Source: Drouetiella hepatica Uher 2000/2452 (GTDB lineage Bacteria; Cyanobacteriota; Cyanobacteriia; Elainellales; Elainellaceae). From it: a DNA stretch of 64,000 bases. Each line of letters opens with the position of its first letter. Position 1 is the stretch's first letter. The notes beneath the pieces were generated by a model. The model made no database searches, had not been told where the DNA came from, and saw only the letters and a list, made by a program, of their open reading frames with translations. Below, in pieces: positions 1 to 7,194 of this stretch. The stretch lies in NCBI GenBank assembly GCA_019359505.1, contig JAHHHD010000004.1, positions 62,001 to 126,000 on the forward strand, given 5' to 3'. Made by a program: the position numbers and the translations under genes.

Positions 1-2
1 AA

Positions 3-452
3 GGCGCTGTAGTCGGTCGGTTGCGTCGTCAGGGTCAAAATGTCGGCGTTTTTGCGGCGGCTTCTCAGGCAGTTGCCTTCAACACGGGTAGCACTGAAGG
101 CGGTAATTCGGGCGGCAGCACGACACCACCAGCCGCAACGCTACAGCCCCGCTTTACTAGCCATCAGGAGGGCGATCGGGTGGGCAGCAGTGGCTTTACG
201 CTCGTAGGACAGACCCGTCCCAACGCCACTGTTGATGTCAAGATTGTGGCAGGTGCGTCCATTTTGGGAGTCAGTATTGGCGGACAAACTCTCGTAGATG
301 ATCCGGTCACTGCTGACGCTAACGGGCGATTTCAAGTCCAGGTACCTTCTATTCCAGTATCTGTTCCTGGGCTGCGCTATAGGATTCAGGCAACGGCTCG
401 TGAAGGCAATCAAACTAGCCCCACGACGCAGATTACGCTAAGACAGCAATAG
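3..452 (+). CDS. C-terminal part of an exported protein with an Ig-like domain (5' end outside window)
   Basis: The reading frame is open from the window edge, so this is the 3' part of a longer gene; the TTG at 21 need not be the start. The visible 150 residues have a Gly/Ser/Thr/Pro-rich linker (about 30-50) and then about 100 residues with the pattern of a bacterial Ig-like or Bap-type beta-sandwich: alternating hydrophobic strands, an ADANGRF turn, and a final strand ending in ITLRQQ. Such domains usually sit at the C-terminus of secreted or surface proteins. No catalytic motif is visible. The exact family cannot be named from this fragment; a surface or cell-wall protein is inferred. Confidence 0.6.
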   Translation, partial: GAVVGRLRRQGQNVGVFAAASQAVAFNTGSTEGGNSGGSTTPPAATLQPRFTSHQEGDRVGSSGFTLVGQTRPNATVDVKIVAGASILGVSIGGQTLVDDPVTADANGRFQVQVPSIPVSVPGLRYRIQATAREGNQTSPTTQITLRQQ

Positions 453-613
453 TGCTTCTTGCCTGCAGGGTTCGTGATGCAAACCTTGCAGGCTATCTGG
501 TTTTATGGATGAATTTTTTGAAGGCGCGGAGTGACCCCTTCAAGAAATTCATAGCCAGATTCAGCACTGCTGCCAAGACTATTGATCTAAGGGAAAATAA
601 TCTCAGGGAAAAC

Positions 614-1189
614 ATGAATTTACAGAGATGGCGATCGAATCAGTCTCGTTTGCTCAAGGGCTTCAGCCTGCTGGTCGTAGGGTTAGGGCTACTGGTGCCG
701 AGCGCCACTTCTCCTGCCTTTGCCGCTGAAAAAGTTGTGTTGAAGTATCAAATTTTCCGGCGATCGGTTGCTGTAGCTGATCTGACTCAGTTTGCTGAAA
801 CAGGTGAAACTTCTCGTCCTTTGCGCACCTATCTGCGGATGTCGGGGCAAGATCCCGAAAAAATTCGGGAAACCTTAACTAAACCCGTTGCGGTGAATCT
901 GGTGACACTCGACCGGGTACTAAATAGCTTTGTGGGAGATCTTGCCCTGGGTCAGCTGAGCCAATATATTTACACCTCTTCTCGCCAAGACGACGACAAG
1001 GCAATCCGAGCCGCTCTGGTGCTGTCGGCTAACGGAGACAATGAGATTAGCATTTTGGAAGTTCTGCAAAACTATCCCACCCAAGAAGTGATCCTGGATG
1101 GAGATAAAATTATTGACGCTTACGAAGAGCTACAGGGGTTAAGCAGTACCTTAGACCGCCTCCTAGAAGGGATTCGCCTGTTCAACTGA
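614..1189 (+). CDS. DUF1400-type exported protein
   Basis: The frame is open from 452, but the ATG at 614 begins a convincing signal peptide: basic N-terminus, a hydrophobic stretch (GFSLLVVGLGLLV) and a likely cleavage at AFA-AE, giving 191 residues. The mature part matches my memory of the cyanobacterial DUF1400 domain, including the early IFRRSVAVADLTQFAETGE region and a late L-DRLLEG segment. In cyanobacteria DUF1400 often precedes an alpha/beta hydrolase domain; here it stands alone, with no GxSxG hydrolase motif. It is probably periplasmic. Its function is not established. Confidence 0.75.
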   Translation: MNLQRWRSNQSRLLKGFSLLVVGLGLLVPSATSPAFAAEKVVLKYQIFRRSVAVADLTQFAETGETSRPLRTYLRMSGQDPEKIRETLTKPVAVNLVTLDRVLNSFVGDLALGQLSQYIYTSSRQDDDKAIRAALVLSANGDNEISILEVLQNYPTQEVILDGDKIIDAYEELQGLSSTLDRLLEGIRLFN

Positions 1190-1219
1190 TTTTCACGCCC
1201 TCTTTTACTGGTCTAGCTT

Positions 1220-1417
1220 CTAGTACGCTAGGGTTTCTAGAGTCTCTCGCAAATAGCTGCTGACCAACTGCTCTAAGCTGGAGTTTTGCAGCTGAGCCTG
1301 GGTAAACACCCGCTCAGCGTGCCATCGTTGAAACCCAGAACTTGAGGCGATCGCCCGTTTCAAGCTATCCCAAGTGAGATCTTCAGAAAATTGACTCGGT
1401 GGAGGAGAGGGAACCAT
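1220..1417 (-). CDS. Small hypothetical protein (65 aa)
   Basis: A 65-residue ORF starting at an ATG, with a proline-rich N-terminus (PSPPPSQF) followed by a predicted all-helical segment (WDSLKRAIASSSGFQRW and LEQLVSSYLRETLETLAY). Composition and HIP1 content look like real coding sequence, and it fills the gap between convergent neighbours without overlap. It resembles the short helical conserved proteins common in cyanobacteria, but I do not recognise a family. No membrane segment or cysteine motif is present. Confidence 0.5.
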   Translation of the reverse strand: MVPSPPPSQFSEDLTWDSLKRAIASSSGFQRWHAERVFTQAQLQNSSLEQLVSSYLRETLETLAY

Positions 1418-1587
1418 AGGATATCGACCTCAAGGAAGGAGTAGAGAAAGCTGCGGCTAGAGCTAGCCTTCTAATAGAATAACGTAGCCTCTCTGGTAAA
1501 GTGTGTCAGCTAACACATCTAGCCCGTTTTGCTTCAAGCTTCACTTTGGAGGCTTATGTATAGCGCTACGCGCTTAGCTCCAATGAG

Positions 1588-1693
1588 TTATACCGATTTA
1601 AACGAATTTGTGGGCACATCGAACCTCAGAAGGGGCTTGGCATTGCCAAGCCCGTACCGGGATCTGTCGCGGTTCCAATTCAAATTGGTATTA
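1588..1693 (+). repeat. MITE-like dispersed repeat, copy 1 (pair with 16893-16998)
   Basis: A 106-bp unit bounded by imperfect terminal inverted repeats: ATACCGATTTAAACGAATT at the left, and AATTCAAATTGGTAT at the right, which reads ATACCAATTTGAATT in reverse complement. The middle carries a hairpin, GGCTTGGCA / TGCCAAGCC. A copy with only about three differences lies at 16893-16998. It is too short to encode a transposase, so it would need one in trans. The right end abuts the palindrome at 1690-1734. Confidence 0.75.
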
Positions 1694-1734
1694 TTTTTTG
1701 AGAGCCGCGCGGAGCGCGGCTCTCAAAAAATAAT
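1690..1734. repeat. Perfect long palindrome (GAGAGCCGCGC family, copy 1)
   Basis: Two 21-bp arms around a GGA loop; the inner arm is GAGAGCCGCGC / GCGCGGCTCTC and the outer arm is AT-rich. The same core occurs at 9104-9152, where the outer arms differ but still pair. It could act as a bidirectional terminator because one arm ends in a T-run, but no gene ends directly before it. Confidence 0.7.
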
Positions 1735-1760
1735 TCTTCCTAACTCAATTGCGTAGGGCT

Positions 1761-1853
1761 ATAGCAACCGCCAAGGCGGTTAGGACGGGGACATTGGGGG
1801 TGGGGCGCGAAGCGCCCCACCCCCAATGTCCTCAGCAAGCTGGCGACAGCTAT
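1761..1853 (+). repeat. Family A compound palindromic element, copy A1
   Basis: Layout: a small hairpin AACCGCC-AA-GGCGGTT, then a long palindrome (GGACATT...AATGTCC, with a GC-rich core around GAA), then a conserved tail CTGGCGACAGCTAT. Related copies lie at 25011-25095, 29724-29824 and, inverted, 33435-33524. The element ends 6 bp before the TGA of the ABC ATPase gene on the other strand, so it may shape that mRNA's 3' end. Confidence 0.8.
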
Positions 1854-1859
1854 ACCCAT

Positions 1860-2624
1860 TCAAGACCCAAACAGTTCAGGTTGGCTACCCGACAGAGCCG
1901 CCGAAATCTGACGGCAGTAGTCGTTAAAAAGGAGCGATCGCCGAAACTCCTCGGTGCGGGGTTGGGGAGCCTCGATCGCCACCTCAGCCACCACCCGCCC
2001 CGGACGAGCTGCCATGACCACCACTCGGCTAGAGAGGTAGACAGCTTCGTAGACATTGTGGGTGACAAAAACCACCGTCCAATGCTTCTGGCTCCAGAGG
2101 TTGAGCAAATCGCTATTCAGACGGCTTCGGGTCATTTCGTCAAGGGCACCAAACGGCTCATCCATCAGCAGCACATCTGGACGGGTGACTAAAGCACGGG
2201 CGATCGACACCCGCATTTTCATGCCGCCAGATAGCTCGCGCGGATAGGCGGCTTCAAACCCCTGCAAATCCACTAGCTCGATCGCCTCTGCAACCGCCGA
2301 ATCCGCAGCCCGCTTGGAAATACCTGACAGTTTCAGCGGCAGATACACATTTTCTTGCACCGTTGCCCAAGGCATCAATGCCGCCTCTTGAAACACAAAC
2401 GCCAGCTTCCGTTGCGCTTGCCCGTTGTCCCAATAAATCTGGCCAGTGCTCATTTGCCCCAACCCGGCAATCAGCCGCAGCACCGTGCTTTTGCCGCAGC
2501 CTGAAGGTCCTAGCAAACTCACAAACTCTCCGGTCTGCACCGACAGATCCAGCGCTTTAAGGGCGATCGTGCCGTTAGCATAAACTTTGCTGACATCGGT
2601 GAGGCTAATTACGGGCTGGAGCAT
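1860..2624 (-). CDS. ABC transporter ATP-binding protein, nitrate/sulfonate/taurine type
   Basis: This is the cytoplasmic ATPase of an importer of the SsuB/TauB/NrtD class. From the chosen start the Walker A motif GPSGCGKST is at about residues 39-47, followed by the Q-loop (FVFQEAALMPW), the signature LSGGMKMR, Walker B with LLMDEPFGALDE, and the switch region VFVTHNVYEA. The start was set at the ATG at 2624 (MLQPVISL), which gives 254 aa; the frame stays open upstream but into the neighbouring gene. It lies 40 bp downstream of a Tat-type binding protein. No permease gene is present on either side. The substrate cannot be read from the ATPase. Confidence 0.9.
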   Translation of the reverse strand: MLQPVISLTDVSKVYANGTIALKALDLSVQTGEFVSLLGPSGCGKSTVLRLIAGLGQMSTGQIYWDNGQAQRKLAFVFQEAALMPWATVQENVYLPLKLSGISKRAADSAVAEAIELVDLQGFEAAYPRELSGGMKMRVSIARALVTRPDVLLMDEPFGALDEMTRSRLNSDLLNLWSQKHWTVVFVTHNVYEAVYLSSRVVVMAARPGRVVAEVAIEAPQPRTEEFRRSLLFNDYCRQISAALSGSQPELFGS

Positions 2625-2664
2625 GGCTGTCAGAAGATAGGGCGTAGGTTTGGGGATGCTGGCT

Positions 2665-3771
2665 CTACCCCTTGTAGGCGGCTGTACCCTTGTTGACAAA
2701 CTGGAGCGTATACGCCTGCTTGTAATCCGTGGTTTGTTTGAAGACGCCTTGTGCCACCATGGTGTCAAAGAAGGACTTCCAGCGATCGTCCGTCATAGCG
2801 CCAATGCCGTTGGTTTCGGCATCGCCTGACGTGGCAATTCCGTATTCCTTCATTTTGGCAATGCCAAAGGCAAGCTGATCGTCAGTCATCTCTGGGTTAT
2901 CTTTTTTGATCAGGTCATTGCCCGGTTTTGAGTCACCCTCTAGGTAGCTATACCAGCCTTTGATGGAGGCTTCAACGAAACGCTGTACCAGATCAGGATT
3001 TTGCTGCACTAGCTCCTGCTTGCACTCGATCGTTGTGGAATAGGGATCGTAGCCGTAGTCTGCCAGCAAAAATACCGTCGGTTCAAAGCCTCCTTCCTTT
3101 TTGATGGAGAGCGGCTCAGAGCTGAGGTAACCCTGCTGCACCGAGGCTTTATCTGCCAAGAAGGGGGCAGGGCTGAAGTTGTAGGGGCGTTTCTGACCGT
3201 CAGTAAAGCCGTACTTGGCTTTGAGGAAGGGCCAAAAAGTGACATTTGCAGCCGATGAGATGAAGATTGGTTTGCCTTTCAGATCTTTGAGATCCTTAGC
3301 TCCTGCTTCAGGATGAGCAATCAGAATTTGCGGGTCTTTTTGAAAGATAGACGCGACGGTGACTTTAGGAATGCCTTCTTCAATGGCTTTGATGGCATCT
3401 GAGCCGTAGCCCATGAAAAACTCGATCGCCCCGCCCATCAACAACTGCGTTCCGTTCACCTGGGGACCGCCCATTTTAATCGTCACATCTAGCCCATACG
3501 ACTTGTAGATTCCGGTCGCGATCGCCTGATAAAATCCGCCATGTTCTGCCTGGGCATACCAGTTTGTGCCAAATCCGACTTTTGTTAGCGCTCCTGTGGG
3601 GCTGGGAGAAGCACCCAGATTGGGTGAACTGCTAGGTGAACTCACAGGTGAATTGGCAGCGCAAGCTGTAACTACACCTGTGCCAAGGGCGATCGCGCCA
3701 TATTGAATAAACCTGCGGCGATTAATCTGGGTAATTTTGGGCGATCTGTCTGAGGGGTAGCGTGGTGTCAT
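2665..3771 (-). CDS. ABC transporter substrate-binding lipoprotein, NMT1/SsuA/ThiY-like
   Basis: A 368-aa periplasmic binding protein. Residues 17-22 (NRRRFI) form a twin-arginine motif, followed by a hydrophobic stretch ending in a lipobox-like VVTAC (Cys37), so export by Tat and lipid anchoring are both likely. A Ser/Pro linker follows, then GFGTNWYAQAEHGGFYQAIATG, typical of the NMT1/THI5-like family that binds HMP, sulfonates, taurine or nitrate. The MGGPQVNGTQLLMGG region and C-terminal alpha/beta lobe fit. It is transcribed ahead of the ATPase. The ligand is not determined; a thiamine precursor or organosulfur compound is an inference. Confidence 0.85.
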   Translation of the reverse strand: MTPRYPSDRSPKITQINRRRFIQYGAIALGTGVVTACAANSPVSSPSSSPNLGASPSPTGALTKVGFGTNWYAQAEHGGFYQAIATGIYKSYGLDVTIKMGGPQVNGTQLLMGGAIEFFMGYGSDAIKAIEEGIPKVTVASIFQKDPQILIAHPEAGAKDLKDLKGKPIFISSAANVTFWPFLKAKYGFTDGQKRPYNFSPAPFLADKASVQQGYLSSEPLSIKKEGGFEPTVFLLADYGYDPYSTTIECKQELVQQNPDLVQRFVEASIKGWYSYLEGDSKPGNDLIKKDNPEMTDDQLAFGIAKMKEYGIATSGDAETNGIGAMTDDRWKSFFDTMVAQGVFKQTTDYKQAYTLQFVNKGTAAYKG

Positions 3772-3841
3772 AGTAGTCTAGGCCCTATTTAATCCATAAT
3801 CCTAACTGTGATTTTAGATGCCCTCTTGCTTTCTGTCCGCA

Positions 3842-4831
3842 TCACTTTTGCGATCGCTTTACCACCCACTCCATCACCCGATCGCCCAACTTCACGCCAT
3901 CCAGGCGATCGATCTCCCGAATTCCGGTGGGGCTGGTGACGTTGACCTCTGTTAGGTAGCCGCCGATTACGTCGATGCCGACAAAAAATAGTCCGTCGCG
4001 GCGTAGAGCCGGAGCCACCTGATCGCAAATTTGGCGATCGCGTTCCGTAATTTCCACCTGTGCCGCTCGACCACCAACCGCCATATTGCCACGAAACTCT
4101 TTGCCCGTCGGAATCCGATTCACTGCGCCAATCGGCTCTCCGTCTAGCAAAATAATTCGCTTGTCGCCGTCTTTGGCGGCAGGGAGGTAGGCTTGCACCA
4201 TAATCGGCGTTTTGCCCAAGGTGCTAATTTCGATCAGGGAATTGAAGTTGCGATCGCTGGCTTCAATCAACAAAATGCCTTCTCCCGCCTTGCCGCCTAG
4301 GGGCTTGATTACCGCCATGCCCTGCCGCTCGACAAACTCCCGAATAATTTGCTTATCTTGACTGACGATCGTTTCTGGAATCGCCCCGGCAAACTGAAGC
4401 GCATACATCTTTTCGTTGGCTGCCCGAATGCCGCTAGGTGAGTTGACCACCAGAGTTTTCGCGGGATCAACATAGTCAAGGATATAGGTAGCGTAAAGGT
4501 AAGGAATGGTGACAGGCGGGTCAGTCCGCATGAACACGGCATCCATCTCTTCTAAAGCAACGGAAACGCGATCGCCCAGCGTAAACCAGTCGAGTTTTGC
4601 CACCCACTTGCTGTTTTCAGCGCCGCTCTCCAGACTGCTCTCAAGCTGCACGGGCTTCAGCAAAACAGGCTGGGCGATCGCCCAAGCATTTCCCCTGACT
4701 ACGCTAAGCCCATGAGCTTCTGTAATCCACACCTCATGCCCCAAAGCCTGAGCGGCTTCCATCAGCGCCACGCTGGTGTCATGCCCCGGATCAAGCTTGG
4801 CGATCGGGTCAATAATAAACGCAAATTTCAC
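3842..4831 (-). CDS. gshB: Glutathione synthetase
   Basis: This enzyme makes glutathione from gamma-glutamylcysteine and glycine with ATP. The 329-aa product has the usual GshB length. It opens with MKFAFIIDPIAKLDPGHDTS, carries the ATP-grasp segment KPLGGKAGEGI near residue 175, and ends with the diagnostic NVTSPTGIREIDRL. The start ATG matches the conserved N-terminus. It follows grxC (glutaredoxin) in the same direction with a gap of about 70 bp, the arrangement commonly seen in cyanobacteria, so the two are probably co-transcribed for thiol redox control. Confidence 0.97.
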   Translation of the reverse strand: MKFAFIIDPIAKLDPGHDTSVALMEAAQALGHEVWITEAHGLSVVRGNAWAIAQPVLLKPVQLESSLESGAENSKWVAKLDWFTLGDRVSVALEEMDAVFMRTDPPVTIPYLYATYILDYVDPAKTLVVNSPSGIRAANEKMYALQFAGAIPETIVSQDKQIIREFVERQGMAVIKPLGGKAGEGILLIEASDRNFNSLIEISTLGKTPIMVQAYLPAAKDGDKRIILLDGEPIGAVNRIPTGKEFRGNMAVGGRAAQVEITERDRQICDQVAPALRRDGLFFVGIDVIGGYLTEVNVTSPTGIREIDRLDGVKLGDRVMEWVVKRSQK

Positions 4832-4901
4832 CGCGTAACTCCTTAAAAAAATGGCTCAGCGCTGGGCAGGTCGATCCAAAAGGCAGTTCACTTTCGGGGC
4901 A

Positions 4902-5168
4902 TTAGCCCGCCTCTTGCAGAAGCGGATCAAGACCGCCTTTGGCATCTAGGGCATGAATGTCGTCGCAGCCGCCGATGTGCTGATTGTTGATAAAAATCTG
5001 GGGCACAGAGAATTTGCCGTTTGCCCGTTGCGCCATTTTTTCCCGCGCGACCTCATCCCCATCAATACAATGCTCAGCAAATTCTATCCCTTTGCGGTTC
5101 AGCAGCGCTTTCGCCCGAATGCAGTAAGGACAGGTACTCCAGGTATAAATCTCAACGTTTGCAGCCAT
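4902..5168 (-). CDS. grxC: Glutaredoxin (dithiol, CPYC)
   Basis: An 88-aa class I glutaredoxin. The active site is Cys13-Pro-Tyr-Cys16 after the first strand (VEIYTW). The cis-proline motif VPQIFIN and the glutathione-binding GGCDD follow near residues 55-70, and the length is normal. It reduces disulfides and glutathione mixed disulfides in the cytoplasm. It is the first gene of a probable grxC-gshB operon, coupling a glutathione user to its synthesis. Upstream lie a 14-bp tandem repeat and a small inverted-repeat element rather than another gene. Confidence 0.96.
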   Translation of the reverse strand: MAANVEIYTWSTCPYCIRAKALLNRKGIEFAEHCIDGDEVAREKMAQRANGKFSVPQIFINNQHIGGCDDIHALDAKGGLDPLLQEAG

Positions 5169-5244
5169 AAAATTCCTTGTAGCAATCCTTGTTTATCTTA
5201 ATTCAATCCAGGTTCTAGCTGCTGTTGGGTGCGCTTCACCAGTC

Positions 5245-5314
5245 TCAATGCTCGTTTCTCAATGCTCGTTTCTTGATGCTCATTTCTTGATGCTCGTTTC
5301 TTGATGCTCATTGC
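5245..5314 (+). repeat. 14-bp tandem repeat, five units
   Basis: Five consecutive units of the form TCAATGCTCGTTTC, the last three changed to TTGATGCTC(A/G)TTTC or a partial end. It lies between grxC and the inverted-repeat element at 5339. It resembles the short tandemly repeated repetitive sequences known from cyanobacteria and is one of many 13-16-bp arrays in this window. Confidence 0.85.
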
Positions 5315-5338
5315 CAGCAAGATGCAGCAGTCCTCATT

Positions 5339-5463
5339 AACGCGATGTGCGACTTCTTTTCTAAAGCTCTTGATCTACGCGGAGCAGCCATCTTGCCTGC
5401 CCAGATTCGGACGGGTAAGAAGCCTATCCTACAAGACTTTTAGACCAAGTTGCACATCGCGTT
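5339..5463. repeat. MITE-like element with long terminal inverted repeats
   Basis: The left end AACGCGATGTGCGACTT and the right end AAGTTGCACATCGCGTT are inverted copies with one mismatch. The similarity continues inward (TCTAAAG-CTTG on one side, CAAG-CTTTAGA on the other), giving about 35 bp of imperfect TIR around a 55-bp centre. No transposase fits inside 125 bp. It may be a non-autonomous transposon derivative. Confidence 0.65.
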
Positions 5464-5496
5464 TGTTATGGATTTCATATCGGGGAACTCCTCCCC

Positions 5497-5547
5497 AACA
5501 AAGCCCGAAGAAAGCCTGCCGCAGGCAGGCTTTCTTCGGGCTTTGTT
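5497..5547. repeat. Perfect palindrome, family C copy 1
   Basis: Two 24-bp arms (AACAAAGCCCGAAG... paired with ...CTTCGGGCTTTGTT) around GCA. A conserved flank, AAAATGAGAATTGCTG, follows. The related copy at 17025-17077 has AACAAAGCTCGAAAAAAGCC arms and the same flank on its opposite side. It lies 80 bp before the PPC-domain gene. Confidence 0.75.
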
Positions 5548-5626
5548 TCAAAATGAGAATTGCTGAGTAAGATGGGGCATAATTGACAAAATCTGACTGT
5601 TTTACTGAGATAACGCACTGTTTTCT

Positions 5627-6106
5627 ATGAGATCTTCCATGAGCAAACCCCTCGTCTCGAAATTGAGTCTGCCGCTGCTGGTGCCGATGACCGCGTTGGC
5701 GATCGCCCTGAGCGCATTATCTGCCAATGTCGAATCTGCGGGTGCCCAAACGCCTCTCTATAACCCTATCCAGATGCCAGCCAGCAACGAAGTTTCGGGC
5801 ACACTGACCGACAAAGATATTCCGACGGGTTCTGGCGGCTTTTACCGAGACTATGTGGTGACTTTTGCAGTAGGCGATCAGATTGTACTGGATCTCTCTT
5901 CTGAAGCTTTTGACCCCATTATTGCGCTGATTGCCCCAGACGGCTCGACCGTGAGCGAAAACGATGACGGTCCTGATGGCTCTACTAATTCCCTGCTTTT
6001 TTCTCGCATTACGCGACCGGGAAATTACATCATTCGCGTGAGTCCTTATGCAGGGCAGGGGCTTGGAGACTTCAAACTTAAGCTGACTCGGCTTCGTCCA
6101 ATATAG
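5627..6106 (+). CDS. Exported PPC-domain-like protein
   Basis: A 159-aa secreted protein. Residues 1-40 form a signal peptide with a long hydrophobic core (LPLLVPMTALAIALSAL) and a likely cleavage near AGA-QT. The rest matches the bacterial pre-peptidase C-terminal (PPC) beta-sandwich: the opening SNEVSGTLTDKDIPTG, FAVGDQIVLDLSSEAFDPIIALIAPDG, an acidic SENDDGPDGSTNS loop and a closing PGNYIIRVSPY strand. These domains normally trail secreted peptidases; here the domain stands alone. The start could also be the Met four codons later. It is probably periplasmic or extracellular; no enzymatic residues are seen. Confidence 0.8.
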   Translation: MRSSMSKPLVSKLSLPLLVPMTALAIALSALSANVESAGAQTPLYNPIQMPASNEVSGTLTDKDIPTGSGGFYRDYVVTFAVGDQIVLDLSSEAFDPIIALIAPDGSTVSENDDGPDGSTNSLLFSRITRPGNYIIRVSPYAGQGLGDFKLKLTRLRPI

Positions 6107-6107
6107 T

Positions 6108-6185
6108 GAACCTTTTGCAGATTAAAGTTTTGGGATTAGGTTTGATGGGGCACGGCTCCCACCAAACCTAATTTGTGAGAGGTTT
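6108..6185 (-). repeat. Family B palindromic element, copy 1
   Basis: An outer inverted pair (GAACCTTTTGCAGATTAAAG at the left, GAGAGGTTT at the right) encloses an inner palindrome ATTAGGTTTGATGGG / CCCACCAAACCTAAT. The second copy, in opposite orientation and with tighter pairing, is at 9014-9090. It begins two bases after the PPC-domain gene stop, so it probably forms the 3' end of that mRNA. Confidence 0.75.
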
Positions 6186-6235
6186 AGTGATTATGCCGAG
6201 CAGAAATCCTGATTATCCATTCAACCCTACATTGC

Positions 6236-6778
6236 TTACTCAAATATAGGTGGCCACAAGTCAGACACCGCCACCTCCCATCCTGGAAGTAGCTCAGGCA
6301 CCGTCAGCATGTCGCCATCTCTTAGCGCTATAGCTTCCTGTCCAGCACGATAGATCCTTACCGTTTTGTCGTCAGGGTTCACCAAAATTCCCACTCGCGT
6401 CCCCAATTCTAGAAAGCTCAGGATTTTCGCCTCCAGTTTCGCCACACTATCCGTCGGAGACTTCACTTCCACCACCAGATCAGGCGCTAGTTCAGCAAAC
6501 GATCGCGGACTCCGCCGCAGCCGTTCAGCCACCACAAAAGAAACATCTGGCGCACGAGTATCAGCGTTCGGCAGCGTAAACCCAGCGCTAGAACCTGTTA
6601 CCCGTCCCAATCGATTTGCATCGACATGAGGAAATATCTTGCCCAGCATCCGGCTGGCAACCTCTTCCGACTCATACCCAGACGGACTCATAACAATAAT
6701 TTCCCCACTCACCAATTCCATTCTGAAGTCGGGATGTTCAGCCTGAAGCTTTTGAAGATCCTTAGCTGTCAAGACCAT
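6236..6778 (-). CDS. Uma2-family (DUF820) putative endonuclease
   Basis: A 180-aa member of the Uma2 family, a PD-(D/E)xK nuclease-fold group greatly expanded in cyanobacteria. Visible marks are MELVSGEIIVMSPSGYESEE near the start, APDVSFV for the first catalytic Asp, LVVEVKSPTDS for the Glu/Lys pair, and the closing pattern with VPELLPGWEVAVSDLWPP. It follows an XRE-type HTH gene on the same strand with a 27-bp gap, and the two are probably co-expressed. The biological role of Uma2 proteins is unknown; nuclease activity is predicted from the fold only. Confidence 0.9.
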   Translation of the reverse strand: MVLTAKDLQKLQAEHPDFRMELVSGEIIVMSPSGYESEEVASRMLGKIFPHVDANRLGRVTGSSAGFTLPNADTRAPDVSFVVAERLRRSPRSFAELAPDLVVEVKSPTDSVAKLEAKILSFLELGTRVGILVNPDDKTVRIYRAGQEAIALRDGDMLTVPELLPGWEVAVSDLWPPIFE

Positions 6779-6805
6779 GCTGACCTCCAGTGATTTTGAT
6801 GCAGA

Positions 6806-7051
6806 TTACTTTAACTCAGACTTCGACACTGATTCAGAATCAGGATCTATGTAATCAATCAATTGATCCGGCGTACATTTCAAAGCATGGCAGAGCTTCG
6901 CAACACGCTCAAGCCAAACCAGAGAGTTCCGCCCCTGTTCCCAATTAGAAATTGTAGACTCCGTGACACCCACCTCATCGGCTAATTGCCGTTGGGTCAA
7001 TCCAACACGCTTACGGAGTTCGGCAACTTTAGACACTGGCACTTTTCCCAT
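6806..7051 (-). CDS. XRE-family HTH transcriptional regulator
   Basis: An 81-aa single-domain helix-turn-helix protein: LRKRVGLTQRQLADEVGVTESTISNWEQGRN spans residues about 12-42 and is a textbook Cro/CI-type HTH. The acidic tail DPDSESVSKSELK has no further domain. It precedes the Uma2 gene in the same direction. Upstream, at 7091-7139, nested perfect inverted repeats of 12 bp look like its own operator, so autoregulation and control of the divergent 58-aa ORF are likely. The paired layout resembles toxin-antitoxin or restriction-controller loci, but no known toxin is present. Confidence 0.9.
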   Translation of the reverse strand: MGKVPVSKVAELRKRVGLTQRQLADEVGVTESTISNWEQGRNSLVWLERVAKLCHALKCTPDQLIDYIDPDSESVSKSELK

Positions 7052-7090
7052 AAAGGATTAATACCAATATATTGCCCTAAAAGTCTTTAG

Positions 7091-7139
7091 CTTAAAGTTT
7101 TACCCTTAAAGTATTGACAGCCTTAAAACTTTAAGGGTA
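7091..7139. promoter_or_regulatory. Nested inverted-repeat operator between the HTH gene and a divergent small ORF
   Basis: Two perfect 12-bp inverted pairs are nested here: CTTAAAGTTTTA (7091) with TAAAACTTTAAG (7124), and TACCCTTAAAGT (7101) with ACTTTAAGGGTA (7128). Between the arms is TTGACA (7114-7119), a possible -35 box for the rightward 58-aa ORF. This is the layout expected for an autoregulating dimeric HTH repressor. Confidence 0.7.
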
Positions 7140-7194
7140 GTGTTGGGACTTCCAGAACGTTCAACACAAAACATTTAGCACGGGACATTGCCCT

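Noticed and set aside
1529-2192. Plus-strand ORFs across the repeats before the ABC ATPase gene
   Set aside because: They run through the MITE-like repeat, two palindromes and the antisense of the ATPase gene; their sequences have no protein-like features.
5301-5570. An 89-codon ORF through the inverted-repeat element and palindrome
   Set aside because: It is composed of tandem repeat, MITE-like element and palindrome sequence and has no independent coding signal.
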